NCBI GenBank assembly: GCA_007129945.1
Contig: SKUN01000151.1
Span: 1 to 40,846, forward strand
From: Bacteroidales bacterium
GTDB taxonomy: Bacteria > Bacteroidota > Bacteroidia > Bacteroidales > UBA7960
Length of the DNA stretch: 40,846 nucleotides
Reading direction: 5' to 3'
Of this stretch, positions 8,938-17,933 are shown piece after piece. Each line of letters begins with the position of its first letter. Position 1 is the first letter of the stretch. The position numbers and the translations under genes are program-made. The notes under the pieces were generated by a model. That model was not told the origin of the DNA. It saw only the letters and a program-made list of their open reading frames with translations, and searched no databases.

Positions 8938-9549
8938 ATGAAGATCATCTGCATTTCAGGGAACTATCCTGCCCCGGCAGAGAGGGAAGTGCAGGGGTTC
9001 TCAGGGGCAGCCGGCATGTACATGAAGCCGGAAACAGCATTTATCAGGGGCCGGATGCCTTTTTTCCTCCCCGATTTCTCAGGTCAAATACATGCAGGAG
9101 CCGAATTGGTATTACGCATCGGAAAACTGGGGAAGAACATTCAGCCCCGTTTTGCACACACCTACTACCGTGAAATCGGGCTGGCTGTTAACTTTATGGC
9201 CACAGACCACCTTCAAATGTGCATCAGGGAGGGCAAGCCATGGGAAGAAGCAATTGCATTTGACGGCTCGGTGAAAGTATCGGATTTTGTTCCGGTGAAT
9301 CAATTCCCTGATCCGGACAATATCGGCTTTTCACTGAAGTGCAACGGAGACAAAAGTCAGCACGGTCTGAGTGGTCAGATGCTCATGCATTTTAACCAGC
9401 TCATCGCCTATGTCTCCTCTTTTGTCACCCTGAAAATCGGGGACTACCTGTTAACCGGTTCGCCCCCGGGCTGTTTACCGGTGAAGCAGGAAGACAAACT
9501 GGAGGCCTTTCTGGCCGAAAAGAAAACAATCTCAATGATCGTCAAATAA
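8938..9549 (+). CDS. FAH-family protein with degenerate metal site
   Basis: The 203-residue product has the fumarylacetoacetate hydrolase fold (acylpyruvase/2-oxoacid hydrolase group): M-K-P-E-T-A-F substrate loop, A-E-L-V-L-R-I-G-K core strand, K-P-W-E-E-A-I-A-F-D-G-S and an L-T-G-S-P-P-G loop. In active members an E-x-E pair and an Asp bind the divalent metal. Here the first Glu is Gly (I-H-A-G-A-E-L) and the Asp of the usual G-I-D-F-T-A-R-D is Asn (A-V-N-F-M-A-T-D), with an inserted His after it. Loop glycines are also altered. I infer a catalytically weak or inactive member, possibly a binding or structural protein. It lies 5 nt after the exonuclease and 15 nt before the methyltransferase, so it is probably co-transcribed with both. 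Confidence 0.85.
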   Translation: MKIICISGNYPAPAEREVQGFSGAAGMYMKPETAFIRGRMPFFLPDFSGQIHAGAELVLRIGKLGKNIQPRFAHTYYREIGLAVNFMATDHLQMCIREGKPWEEAIAFDGSVKVSDFVPVNQFPDPDNIGFSLKCNGDKSQHGLSGQMLMHFNQLIAYVSSFVTLKIGDYLLTGSPPGCLPVKQEDKLEAFLAEKKTISMIVK

Positions 9550-9564
9550 CCGTAATCACAAACT

Positions 9565-10752
9565 ATGAAAATCATATTGCGTTCCGGAAAAGATGACGCC
9601 CTGCGCCGCTTCCATCCATGGGTATTCAGCGGAGCGATCAAGAAAACAGAAGGACGAACCTATGAAGGTTGCCTTGCCGAAGTGTTTTCCAACAAAGATG
9701 AGTACCTGGGAAGCGGAATATACCAGGATGCTGCCATAGCGGTCAGAATTTTGGCTTTTGCTCCGGAACGTCCGAAATCTTTTGATCAGGATTTCTGGGA
9801 GAAGAAAATCCACAGGGCATTTGACCTCCGGAAGCTGACCGGTCTCACTGACAATCCCCATACAAATGTTTACCGGCTTGTACACGGGGAGGGTGATCAT
9901 TTGCCCGGACTGATCGTTGATCATTATGACGGACACCTGGTAATTCAGATACATTCCACCGGGCTTTACGCTTACATTGACCAGATCGCCGAGGCCCTGA
10001 AAAAGGTCTACGGTAATAAACTACGCAGTATTTTTGACAAAAGCAGGGAAACGCTGCCCGCTGCATTTTGGGAAAAAACCTCACCCGGAGAAGTGATTTA
10101 CGGGGAATGCGGAAAAACAGAAGTGCTTGAAAACGGACATCGTTTCGTGGTGGATATTGACGGAGGACAAAAAACCGGGTTTTACATTGATCAGCGAGAC
10201 AACAGGAAACTGCTGGCCGGTTATTGTAAAGGGAAGGAAGTACTGAACACTTTTTGTTACAGCGGGGGTTTCTCCGTCTACGCCCTGAAGGCAGGAGCAA
10301 GCGGGGTTGACTCCCTGGACAGCTCGGCCAAAGCCACGGCCCTGGCAGAAGAAAATGTATCCCTGAATATAGGACCCGCAGACATCCACCAGATCATTAC
10401 CGATGATGCCATCCGTTACCTGAACGCAATGGACAAAGCCTATGACGTGATCATCCTGGATCCCCCTGCATACGCCAAACACCAGCATGTGAAACACAAA
10501 GCCGTTCAGGGGTACAAACGCCTGAACCTTGCCGCATTAAAGAAAATTCAAGAGGGCGGGGTGCTTTTTACCTTCAGCTGTTCCCAGGTTGTTGACATGC
10601 AGTTGTTCCGGTCAACGGTAATGGCAGCGGCCATTCAGTCCGGCAGGACCGTCAGGATACTGCACCAGCTTACACAACCCTCTGATCACCCTGTAAATAT
10701 TTTTCACCCCGAAGGACAATACCTGAAGGGACTGGTTCTATTCGTAGATTAG
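9565..10752 (+). CDS. rlmI: 23S rRNA (cytosine-5) methyltransferase, RlmI type
   Basis: This SAM-dependent RNA methyltransferase (395 aa) has an N-terminal PUA domain (about 1-75, H-P-W-V-F-S-G-A-I) and a C-terminal Rossmann methyltransferase. The SAM motif is N-T-F-C-Y-S-G-G-F-S from N228. Motif IV is D-P-P-A-Y-A-K from D299. The probable catalytic cysteine is C339 in F-S-C-S-Q. Architecture and length fit RlmI, which makes m5C1962 in E. coli 23S rRNA. The exact base in this organism is inferred from family only. It is the third gene of the 8102-12099 operon, followed 12 nt later by a MATE exporter. Confidence 0.9.
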   Translation: MKIILRSGKDDALRRFHPWVFSGAIKKTEGRTYEGCLAEVFSNKDEYLGSGIYQDAAIAVRILAFAPERPKSFDQDFWEKKIHRAFDLRKLTGLTDNPHTNVYRLVHGEGDHLPGLIVDHYDGHLVIQIHSTGLYAYIDQIAEALKKVYGNKLRSIFDKSRETLPAAFWEKTSPGEVIYGECGKTEVLENGHRFVVDIDGGQKTGFYIDQRDNRKLLAGYCKGKEVLNTFCYSGGFSVYALKAGASGVDSLDSSAKATALAEENVSLNIGPADIHQIITDDAIRYLNAMDKAYDVIILDPPAYAKHQHVKHKAVQGYKRLNLAALKKIQEGGVLFTFSCSQVVDMQLFRSTVMAAAIQSGRTVRILHQLTQPSDHPVNIFHPEGQYLKGLVLFVD

Positions 10753-10764
10753 GTTGTTTACAGC

Positions 10765-12099
10765 ATGTCTGAAGCAAATAACACCTATAAAGGTATCTGG
10801 CGGATATCATATCCCATCATCCTGGGGCTGACGGCCCAGAATCTGATGATTGCCATAGATACCGCCTTCCTGGGCCGCCTGGGGGAAATAACCCTGGGAG
10901 CCTCAGCCATCGGAGGGATTTTTTACCTGTGCCTGGTCATGCTGGGCGCCGGGTTCTCAATCGGCACCCAGATTCTCATTGGCCGTCGCAACGGTGAGGG
11001 TAAAAAGCATCAGATCGGGCGCGTTTTCGACCACGCCATCTATTTTTTGATCGCCCTTGCATTCCTGCTTTTCCTGTTCCTGACCTATATTGCCCCCACC
11101 TTCCTGGAATGGTTCCTCAAATCAGAGAGAATCTGGAGCGAAAGCCTCGTCTTTCTTCAGTACAGGCGGTTTGGTTTTTTGTTCGGGTTTTTGACGCTGG
11201 GCTTCAATGCATTTTATACCGGAATTACCCGAACAAGGTTGCTGATCCTCAGCACCTCGGTGATGGCCGCCACCAATATTATTCTGGATTATGTCCTGAT
11301 ATTCGGTCACTTCGGCCTTCCGGCAATGGGGATCGCCGGCGCCGCAGTAGCCACCAATATTGCTGAACTGGTTACATTCGGTTTTTTCCTGTACTGGTCT
11401 CACAAAAACAGGATGCTCTACACATGCCGTCTGTTTGTATTTCACCGCCCGAACTGGCAGCAATACCGCCCATTGCTGAAGGTAGCGGTACCGGTAATGT
11501 TTCAGTACTTTCTCTCCTTTGCCGCCTGGTTTGTTTTCTTCATGGTGATCGAACAGATCAGCGAAACAGCCCTGGCGGCATCCAATATTACCCGCAGTTT
11601 TTATATGCTGCTAATGATCCCTGTTTTAGGTTTGAGTTCAGCCACCAACACAATTGTCAGCAACCTGATCGGTCAGGGGAACACTCAGCAGGTGATCCCC
11701 CTGATCAAAAAAGTTTTGATAATCGCCTTGTCGATGACAATCGCCATTATCCAGCTGAATATATTTATGCCGGCACAAATTGCCGGATTATTTACTTCCG
11801 ACCCGAAACTGGTGGAGGCAAGCATCCCGCTCCTGCGGGTTACCTCCCTGGCAATGATCGCTTTTGCCTTCGGAATGATTCTTTTCAGCGGGCTTTCGGG
11901 AACGGGAAAAACCCTGGTCGCTTTGCTGATCGAAATTTTATCGATCACTTTTTACCTGTCCAGCGCCTTTATACTGGCCGTCGCCCTCAATGCCTCCGCA
12001 CCTGTCGTTTGGTTTGTGGAAGTGATTTATTTCTCCATGCTCGGGCTGGGCTCACTGATGTACCTGAAAACAGGCAAGTGGAGAGTCTATAAATTATAA
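10765..12099 (+). CDS. MATE family efflux transporter
   Basis: A 444-residue inner-membrane protein with about twelve hydrophobic helices arranged as two similar halves, as in the MATE (multidrug and toxic compound extrusion) family. The first helix has I-S-Y-P-I-I-L-G-L-T-A-Q-N and a following D-T-A-F-L-G-R-L-G, typical of the NorM/DinF branch. Such proteins export cationic drugs or metabolites using Na+ or H+ gradients; the substrate here is unknown. It is the last gene of the exonuclease operon. No recognisable terminator follows; a 130-bp gap with the promoter of the next operon separates it from the GH3 gene. Confidence 0.9.
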   Translation: MSEANNTYKGIWRISYPIILGLTAQNLMIAIDTAFLGRLGEITLGASAIGGIFYLCLVMLGAGFSIGTQILIGRRNGEGKKHQIGRVFDHAIYFLIALAFLLFLFLTYIAPTFLEWFLKSERIWSESLVFLQYRRFGFLFGFLTLGFNAFYTGITRTRLLILSTSVMAATNIILDYVLIFGHFGLPAMGIAGAAVATNIAELVTFGFFLYWSHKNRMLYTCRLFVFHRPNWQQYRPLLKVAVPVMFQYFLSFAAWFVFFMVIEQISETALAASNITRSFYMLLMIPVLGLSSATNTIVSNLIGQGNTQQVIPLIKKVLIIALSMTIAIIQLNIFMPAQIAGLFTSDPKLVEASIPLLRVTSLAMIAFAFGMILFSGLSGTGKTLVALLIEILSITFYLSSAFILAVALNASAPVVWFVEVIYFSMLGLGSLMYLKTGKWRVYKL

Positions 12100-12180
12100 C
12101 TTGCCGGCCCTGATTGTTACAAATGACTTACGCCCGCCAAAATACCCGCGCACCAGGGACGACGATCAGGAGGATTGTTA

Positions 12181-12188
12181 TATATTTG
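12181..12188 (+). promoter_or_regulatory. -7 promoter element of the GH3/beta-lactamase operon
   Basis: TATATTTG is a perfect TAnnTTTG element, 41 nt before the ATG at 12230. I see no clear TTTG -33 box. Confidence 0.5.
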
Positions 12189-12229
12189 CAGGGTAATGTA
12201 CAATTCTGTCTGGTTTCATTGTCACTGTC

Positions 12230-15200
12230 ATGCAAAAATATTATTTGATCTGTAGCAGCCTGGTTCTTCTTTTTATACTGCTTTTAACAGGCCCTGTTAC
12301 AAGCCGGAACAATGAACTGCCTCTGTCAATTCCCCAGGGAACCCCGGATTACACAACTCCGTGGGTGGATTCGGTTTTTGCCTCACTCGACCTGGAAGAA
12401 CGTATTGCGCAGCTGCTGATGATACGGGTTCATACAGATCGTAATGAAGCCTATTATGACGATATAGTACGTGAAATCAGAGAACATAATGTCGGCGGAG
12501 CAGCCTTTTTCCGGGGAGGGCCAAAACGCCAGGTCTCCATGACAAACCGTATCCAGAACCAGGCAAAAACACCGGTGCTGATTGCCATGGATGCGGAATG
12601 GGGGCCGAGCATGCGACTCGACAGCACCATTGTATTTCCCCGGCAGATGACACTGGGAGCCATTGAAGATGACCAGCTGATTTATGAGATGGGGATGGAA
12701 ATCGGCCGGCAACTTAAGCGACTGGGGGTACACATGAATTTTGCCCCGGTAATTGACGTAAACAACAATGCGGACAACCCGGTAATCAATTTCAGGGCGT
12801 TCGGTGAGTCCAGGGAAAAAGTCGCCCGTAAAGGCCTGGCTTATATGCAGGGTCTGCAGGATGCGGGAATTTTTGCCACGGCCAAACATTTTCCCGGTCA
12901 TGGTGATACGGATGCAGACTCTCACCATACACTTCCCCTGTTGCGCCAAAGCTATGAAGAACTGGATTCTATCCATTTTTATCCTTTCCGGGAGTTGATC
13001 AACAAGGGACTTCACGGGGTCATGGTGGCCCACCTCGAAATTCCGTCAATTGAACCTGAAGCCAACCTGGCTTCTACGCTCTCCTATAACATAGTTACGC
13101 AACTGCTGAAAAGAGACATGGGGTTTCAGGGACTGGTCATCACCGATGCACTGGATATGCGCGGCGTATCTGATTATTTTGAACCCGGCGAACTTGAGCT
13201 TCGCGCACTGATGGCCGGGAACGACATTCTATTACTCCCCGAAAATGTTCCCGCTGCCATCCGGACAATCAAAAAAGCCGTTCAGGATGGCATAATCACT
13301 GAGGAGCTGGTCAATGAACGATGCAGGAAAATACTGTATTACAAAGAGAAAGCCGGCCTGGACGATTTTGATTACATTTTCCCCGACGGACTGACCGATA
13401 AACTGAACACCCCTTCCGCCAGGTTGCTTAACAAAAAGCTGGCCGAAGCGGCGGTCACCCTGGTGCGGAACGAGAAGAACCTGGTCCCATTGTCAGGTCT
13501 CAACCACCGTCGTATAGCCGCCCTGTCGATTGGTGAAAAGCCCGGCAATCCCTTTCATGCCATGTTAAATAACTATGCTCCAGTGTCCACCTATGGCATT
13601 GACAAAAATCACACTCCGGACAGGGCCCTTCAAATAATGCAGGAACTTGAAAAGTACGACCTGGTGATCGTTTCCCTGCACAATAACAGTATGTTTGTAT
13701 CAGCTGATTATGGAATGACCCGGGAGTCAATTGGCCTGATCAACGATCTGTCCCGGCGAAAAGATGTGATTCTTTCATTGTTTGCCAACCCTTACAGTCT
13801 CTCCTTTTTTGAAAAAGGGATATTGGATACGGAAGCCATCGTGGTAGCCTATGAAGACGGAGAAAATTTTGAACGTGCGGCGGCCCAGGCCATCTTTGGG
13901 GGCATTCAGACCACAGGAAGACTCCCTGTAACTGCCAGGCCTTTTTTTGCTGCAGGACAAGGCATTATCAGCCCGCAACCAGTCAGGATAAGGTTCGGAC
14001 AACCTGAAGAAACCGGAATCTCCTCTTCCCGGCTCACCGGCATTGATTCCCTGGCTGAAAGCGGCATTCGGATGGGTGCCTATCCTGGATGCCAGATCGC
14101 TGTGATAAAAGACGGCGTGATGGTATATAACAAAGCGTTCGGAAACCATACCTATGACAGCATACAGGCTGTTTCCCTTTCGGATCTTTATGATGTGGCG
14201 TCGGTCACCAAAGTCGCAGCCACAACATCTGCCGTAATGCGACTTGTAGATGAAGGACGACTTGACCTGAACAAGACCCTGGGAGATTACCTCCCATGGC
14301 TCAGAGAATCAGATAAAAACATGCTATCCATTCGGGATGTGCTTTCTCACCAGGCGAGATTGACCTCATGGATTCCTTTTTACCGCTCCACAATGGAGGA
14401 GGGAACCCTCATCAATGGCATCTATACAGAAGATGCCTCGGAGGATTTCAATATACAGGTTGCTGAAGGGCTGTTCATGCATCACAGCTACCGCGACACG
14501 ATTTTTTATGGAATTGCCGGGTCAGAATTACGCAACAACAACGACTACATTTACAGTGATCTCGGGTTTATACTGTTAGCGGAAGTTATCAGGGAGATAA
14601 CCGGGCAGAGACTGGATCAGTTCATTGAACATTTTCTTTACAACCCATTGGGGCTTTCCGTTACAGGATTCAACCCGCTTCAACGGTTTGATTCCGGACG
14701 CATCATACCAAGTGAGAAGGATACGTTGTGGCGCAGGCAGGTAGTAAGGGGTTTTGTTCATGATCCGGCCGCAGCCATGCTGGGTGGTGTGAGCGGGCAT
14801 GCAGGGTTATTCTCCAACGCACAGGAACTGGCCGTCTTGATGCAATTGTTTTTACAGGGCGGCAACTATGGAGACAGGCAATACTTCGGAAAAAATACCC
14901 TGGAAGAATTTACAAGGGTACAGTTCCCGGATAATGACAACAGACGGGGATTGGGTTTTGACAAACCGTCTCTTGACGACCCGGATTCCGGGCCTGCATG
15001 TAAAAGCGCATCCCCCATGAGCTTTGGACATAGTGGATTTACAGGAACATATGTCTGGGCAGACCCGGCTGAAAACCTGGTATTCGTATTTCTTTCCAAC
15101 CGCACTTATCCCGACCAGGATAACCGAAAACTGATCAGGGAAAACATACGAACAGATATCCACCAGGTTATTTACGACGCAATCCAGCACGCGAGAACCC

Positions 15201-15238
15201 TGAATCACTTCACCACCGAAAGCACCCTGAATCAATAA
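12230..15238 (+). CDS. Glycoside hydrolase family 3 fused to serine beta-lactamase-like hydrolase
   Basis: A 1002-residue secreted two-enzyme protein. Residues 1-25 are a signal peptide or anchor. About 45-380 is a GH3 catalytic domain of the NagZ kind: K-H-F-P-G-H-G-D with the downstream D-S-H-H (NagZ-type acid/base His loop) and nucleophile D306 in T-D-A-L-D-M. A GH3 C-terminal domain follows to about 590. About 610-990 is a class C-like serine hydrolase with S658-V-T-K661, Y775-S-D and H934-S-G motifs. I infer that it trims beta-N-acetylhexosaminyl units from cell-wall fragments and acts on a peptide, amide or ester bond with the second domain. This fusion is known in Bacteroidota, but its exact substrate is not evident. 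It is followed 7 nt later by a membrane protein. Confidence 0.9.
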   Translation: MQKYYLICSSLVLLFILLLTGPVTSRNNELPLSIPQGTPDYTTPWVDSVFASLDLEERIAQLLMIRVHTDRNEAYYDDIVREIREHNVGGAAFFRGGPKRQVSMTNRIQNQAKTPVLIAMDAEWGPSMRLDSTIVFPRQMTLGAIEDDQLIYEMGMEIGRQLKRLGVHMNFAPVIDVNNNADNPVINFRAFGESREKVARKGLAYMQGLQDAGIFATAKHFPGHGDTDADSHHTLPLLRQSYEELDSIHFYPFRELINKGLHGVMVAHLEIPSIEPEANLASTLSYNIVTQLLKRDMGFQGLVITDALDMRGVSDYFEPGELELRALMAGNDILLLPENVPAAIRTIKKAVQDGIITEELVNERCRKILYYKEKAGLDDFDYIFPDGLTDKLNTPSARLLNKKLAEAAVTLVRNEKNLVPLSGLNHRRIAALSIGEKPGNPFHAMLNNYAPVSTYGIDKNHTPDRALQIMQELEKYDLVIVSLHNNSMFVSADYGMTRESIGLINDLSRRKDVILSLFANPYSLSFFEKGILDTEAIVVAYEDGENFERAAAQAIFGGIQTTGRLPVTARPFFAAGQGIISPQPVRIRFGQPEETGISSSRLTGIDSLAESGIRMGAYPGCQIAVIKDGVMVYNKAFGNHTYDSIQAVSLSDLYDVASVTKVAATTSAVMRLVDEGRLDLNKTLGDYLPWLRESDKNMLSIRDVLSHQARLTSWIPFYRSTMEEGTLINGIYTEDASEDFNIQVAEGLFMHHSYRDTIFYGIAGSELRNNNDYIYSDLGFILLAEVIREITGQRLDQFIEHFLYNPLGLSVTGFNPLQRFDSGRIIPSEKDTLWRRQVVRGFVHDPAAAMLGGVSGHAGLFSNAQELAVLMQLFLQGGNYGDRQYFGKNTLEEFTRVQFPDNDNRRGLGFDKPSLDDPDSGPACKSASPMSFGHSGFTGTYVWADPAENLVFVFLSNRTYPDQDNRKLIRENIRTDIHQVIYDAIQHARTLNHFTTESTLNQ

Positions 15239-15245
15239 ACCTGCT

Positions 15246-16049
15246 ATGAATAAGAAAACCATTCTTTTCTGGATTTTTGCCGTTGTCATCACCCTTTCAA
15301 GCGCTGTTTTTCAGCGAATGACAGGCCCCACAAAACCTTACAGAGGACAAACAGAACTGGGAGAATCAGCCATATCCTACCGTCTTATCCGCACTTTTGA
15401 CCGGCCAGAGGATGCCCCTGTATCCCTAAAAGCCGAGGACAGAGAAATCAGTGGGTTTTATATTTACAAAAGATATCCAAGCCATGACGCATGGGAACAG
15501 GCACCCCTGAAAAGAGAGGGAGACCGGCTTATTGCCAATATCCCGCAACAACCGGCAGCCGGGAAAGTAATGTACCAGATATACCTGGAAAAAGGAGATG
15601 ACCAGGTAATGCTTTCCGAAGAACCCATCATCATCAGGTTCCGTGACAGCGTACCGGGCTGGGCCATGTTACCCCATATAATCTTAATGTTCACCGCCAT
15701 GCTGTTCAGCACCAGGGCCGGCCTGGCAGCACTATTCAGAGAAAAAACATTCAGTCTGACCTTGTGGACCTTTATCACCTTTGTTTTTGGGGGCCTGATT
15801 TTTGGCCCGATCGTCCAGAAATATGCTTTTGGTGACTTCTGGACGGGTTGGCCATGGGGCACTGATCTCACTGACAATAAAACAGCATTTGCATTTATCT
15901 TCTGGCTCATTGCATTCATTAAGGTATATAAAAATCCGCGGCACCGGAGCTGGGTACTGGTGGCTTCCATTGTGCTGCTCCTGATTTACCTCATTCCGCA
16001 CAGCCTGCTGGGATCCGAAATCGACTGGACGCAGGAAGGAGTTGAATAA
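15246..16049 (+). CDS. Membrane protein of unknown function
   Basis: I do not recognise a named family. The 267-residue protein has an N-terminal hydrophobic segment (about 5-22), a soluble region (about 30-135) whose alternating strands and P-x-x-G-K-V-M-Y-Q-I-Y-L turn suggest an immunoglobulin-like beta fold facing the periplasm, then four hydrophobic helices (about 140-160, 172-192, 210-230 and 238-255). Charged loops contain W-T-G-W-P-W-G-T-D-L-T-D-N-K. It begins 7 nt after the GH3/beta-lactamase gene and shares its direction, so it is probably co-transcribed and may work at the same membrane surface. A function cannot be assigned. Confidence 0.8.
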   Translation: MNKKTILFWIFAVVITLSSAVFQRMTGPTKPYRGQTELGESAISYRLIRTFDRPEDAPVSLKAEDREISGFYIYKRYPSHDAWEQAPLKREGDRLIANIPQQPAAGKVMYQIYLEKGDDQVMLSEEPIIIRFRDSVPGWAMLPHIILMFTAMLFSTRAGLAALFREKTFSLTLWTFITFVFGGLIFGPIVQKYAFGDFWTGWPWGTDLTDNKTAFAFIFWLIAFIKVYKNPRHRSWVLVASIVLLLIYLIPHSLLGSEIDWTQEGVE

Positions 16050-16122
16050 ATCCTTGATTATAAACGTGTTATAAGCACAATGTTTTTTTCCGAAAAAACA
16101 AGTCTAAAGCATGGAGAAGTTG

Positions 16123-16130
16123 TAAATTTG
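16123..16130 (+). promoter_or_regulatory. -7 promoter element of the parAB-lepB operon
   Basis: TAAATTTG is a perfect TAnnTTTG element 82 nt before parA, leaving a leader of about 75 nt. The same 162-bp gap holds an AT-only hairpin (16081-16100, arms TGTTTTTT/AAAAAACA), which may help end upstream transcripts but lacks GC pairs. It also holds two copies of CACGAATC 30 nt apart. Confidence 0.55.
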
Positions 16131-16211
16131 CAGTTGGCCCGAAAAAAATCACGAATCCATCCGGGAAGATCAATTGTTACACGAATCAGTTAATTTGAAC
16201 GTTATTCTGTT

Positions 16212-17015
16212 ATGGGTAAAGTCATTGCCATCGCCAATCAAAAAGGAGGAGTAGGAAAAACAACCACAGCGATTAATCTCGCCGCAAGCATGGCCGTGCT
16301 TGAACACAAAACCCTGCTGATTGACGCAGACCCCCAGGCCAACGCAACTTCCGGTGTGGGGATCGATCCAAAAGTGGTAAAGACCAGCATATATGAAAGC
16401 ATCATCGATGATGTGGACCCCAGAAAAATCAGACTGGAAACCTCCACCCCAAACCTGGATCTGATCCCGGCCCATATCGATCTGGTGGGTGCAGAAATAG
16501 AAATCATCAATCTCCCCAACAGGGAAAAAATGATGAAAAAAGTGATCGACCAGGTCAAAGATGATTATGATTTTGTGGTAATCGACTGCTCACCATCCCT
16601 GGGGCTGGTAACAGTAAATGCGCTAACTGCTGCAGACTCAGTGATCGTTCCGGTGCAATGTGAATATTTTGCCCTGGAAGGTCTCGGGAAACTGCTCAAT
16701 ACCATCAAAATTGTACAGTCACGCCTGAATCCGAAACTGGAAATTGAAGGAATTTTGCTCACGATGTATGATGCCCGCCTCCGGCTTGGCAACCAGGTGG
16801 TGGAAGAAGTGAGAATGCATTTTCAGGATCTGGTGTTTGACACCATCATTTATCGCAACATTAAACTGGGAGAGGCACCAAGCTTCGGGGAAACGATCAT
16901 TATGCATGATGCACACTCCAGGGGGTCGCTGAATCACCTGAACCTGGCCAGAGAAATACTGCAGAAGAACAACATGACCAGAATACCGGAAGAAGATAAA
17001 AAGGTAAATATATGA
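16212..17015 (+). CDS. parA: Chromosome partitioning ATPase ParA (Soj)
   Basis: A 267-residue ParA/Soj-type Walker ATPase that binds nucleoid DNA when ATP-bound and drives segregation of ParB-parS complexes. The deviant Walker A motif K11-G-G-V-G-K-T-T is complete, with the signature lysine K11. D38-A-D-P-Q-A-N (A' region) and V-I-D-C-S-P-S (Walker B) follow. No N-terminal DNA-binding domain precedes the ATPase, which marks the chromosomal rather than the P1-plasmid type. The stop overlaps the parB start (ATGA at 17012-17015), indicating translational coupling. Confidence 0.96.
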   Translation: MGKVIAIANQKGGVGKTTTAINLAASMAVLEHKTLLIDADPQANATSGVGIDPKVVKTSIYESIIDDVDPRKIRLETSTPNLDLIPAHIDLVGAEIEIINLPNREKMMKKVIDQVKDDYDFVVIDCSPSLGLVTVNALTAADSVIVPVQCEYFALEGLGKLLNTIKIVQSRLNPKLEIEGILLTMYDARLRLGNQVVEEVRMHFQDLVFDTIIYRNIKLGEAPSFGETIIMHDAHSRGSLNHLNLAREILQKNNMTRIPEEDKKVNI

Positions 17016-17917
17016 ACGCCAAAAAACGTGCTTTAGGAAAAGGACTAGGCGCATTGCTTGATGATTCAGGCGTGGAACCTCAGCCAGTTTATGACGTGGA
17101 GAAAGATCTGCTTGCAGTGGGTACCATCGGCAAAGTACCCATTGACATTATTGAGGTGAACCCGCATCAGCCCCGAACAGATTTCGACGAGGAAGCCCTG
17201 AACGATCTGGCTGCATCCATTAAAGAACAGGGGGTGATCCAGCCAATCACCCTCCGGAAAATTGAAGACAACAAGCTTCAGCTTATTTCAGGGGAACGAC
17301 GCCTGAAGGCGTCCAAAATGGCAGGATTAACGGATATTCCGGCATACATCATTGTCGCCGAAGACAATACCATGCTGGAAATGGCCATTGTCGAAAACAT
17401 CCAGCGGGAAAACCTGAATCCCATCGAAATTGCCCTGGGATACAGACAATTGATAGAGGACTATAAGCTGACCCAGGAAACACTGAGCGAAAGACTGGGC
17501 AAAAGTCGCTCCTCCATTGCCAACTTCCTGAGATTGTTAAGACTTCCCGGAGAGATCCAGATCGGACTGCGGCAGGAGCATATTTCCACCGGTCACGCAA
17601 AAGCCCTTCTGTCAATCGAAGATTCCCAGACCCAGCTTGAAGTGTATCAGGATGTACTGGCACAGGATTTATCAGTAAGAGAGCTGGAGGAAATCATTAA
17701 GCAATTGCTCAGTAAGGAGGACGAGGAGCAGAAGGAGCAACCAATAAAACCGAAAGCAACAGATCACAAAGAACACCGGGAACTTAAGAAGGCGTTGGAG
17801 AATCGGCTTAACGCCAGGATACAGGTAAAAAACAGAGCAAACGGACAGGGATCCATTGTGATAAATTACAGGTCGGAAAGTGATCTGATGCGGATCGCCG
17901 AACTCTTAAAACAATAG
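17012..17917 (+). CDS. parB: Chromosome partitioning protein ParB (Spo0J)
   Basis: A 301-residue ParB CTPase clamp. The N-terminal domain has N-P-H-Q-P-R (50-55) and the CTP-binding G94-E-R-R, then E-N-I-Q-R-E-N (128-134). The helix-turn-helix that reads parS spans about 153-175 (L-T-Q-E-T-L-S-E-R-L-G-K-S-R-S-S-I-A). The C-terminal dimerisation region is about 255-300, after a charged linker. It overlaps parA by 4 nt. No match to the palindromic parS consensus (GTTTCACGTGAAAC-like) is apparent near the operon or elsewhere in the window, so the centromere sites probably lie elsewhere. Confidence 0.96.
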   Translation: MNAKKRALGKGLGALLDDSGVEPQPVYDVEKDLLAVGTIGKVPIDIIEVNPHQPRTDFDEEALNDLAASIKEQGVIQPITLRKIEDNKLQLISGERRLKASKMAGLTDIPAYIIVAEDNTMLEMAIVENIQRENLNPIEIALGYRQLIEDYKLTQETLSERLGKSRSSIANFLRLLRLPGEIQIGLRQEHISTGHAKALLSIEDSQTQLEVYQDVLAQDLSVRELEEIIKQLLSKEDEEQKEQPIKPKATDHKEHRELKKALENRLNARIQVKNRANGQGSIVINYRSESDLMRIAELLKQ

Positions 17918-17933
17918 GCTAGCAGACATTAAG

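Noticed and set aside
16081-16100. TGTTTTTT/AAAAAACA hairpin as a terminator of the GH3 operon
   Set aside because: It has almost no GC pairs and no following T-run; it may be chance in AT-rich DNA.
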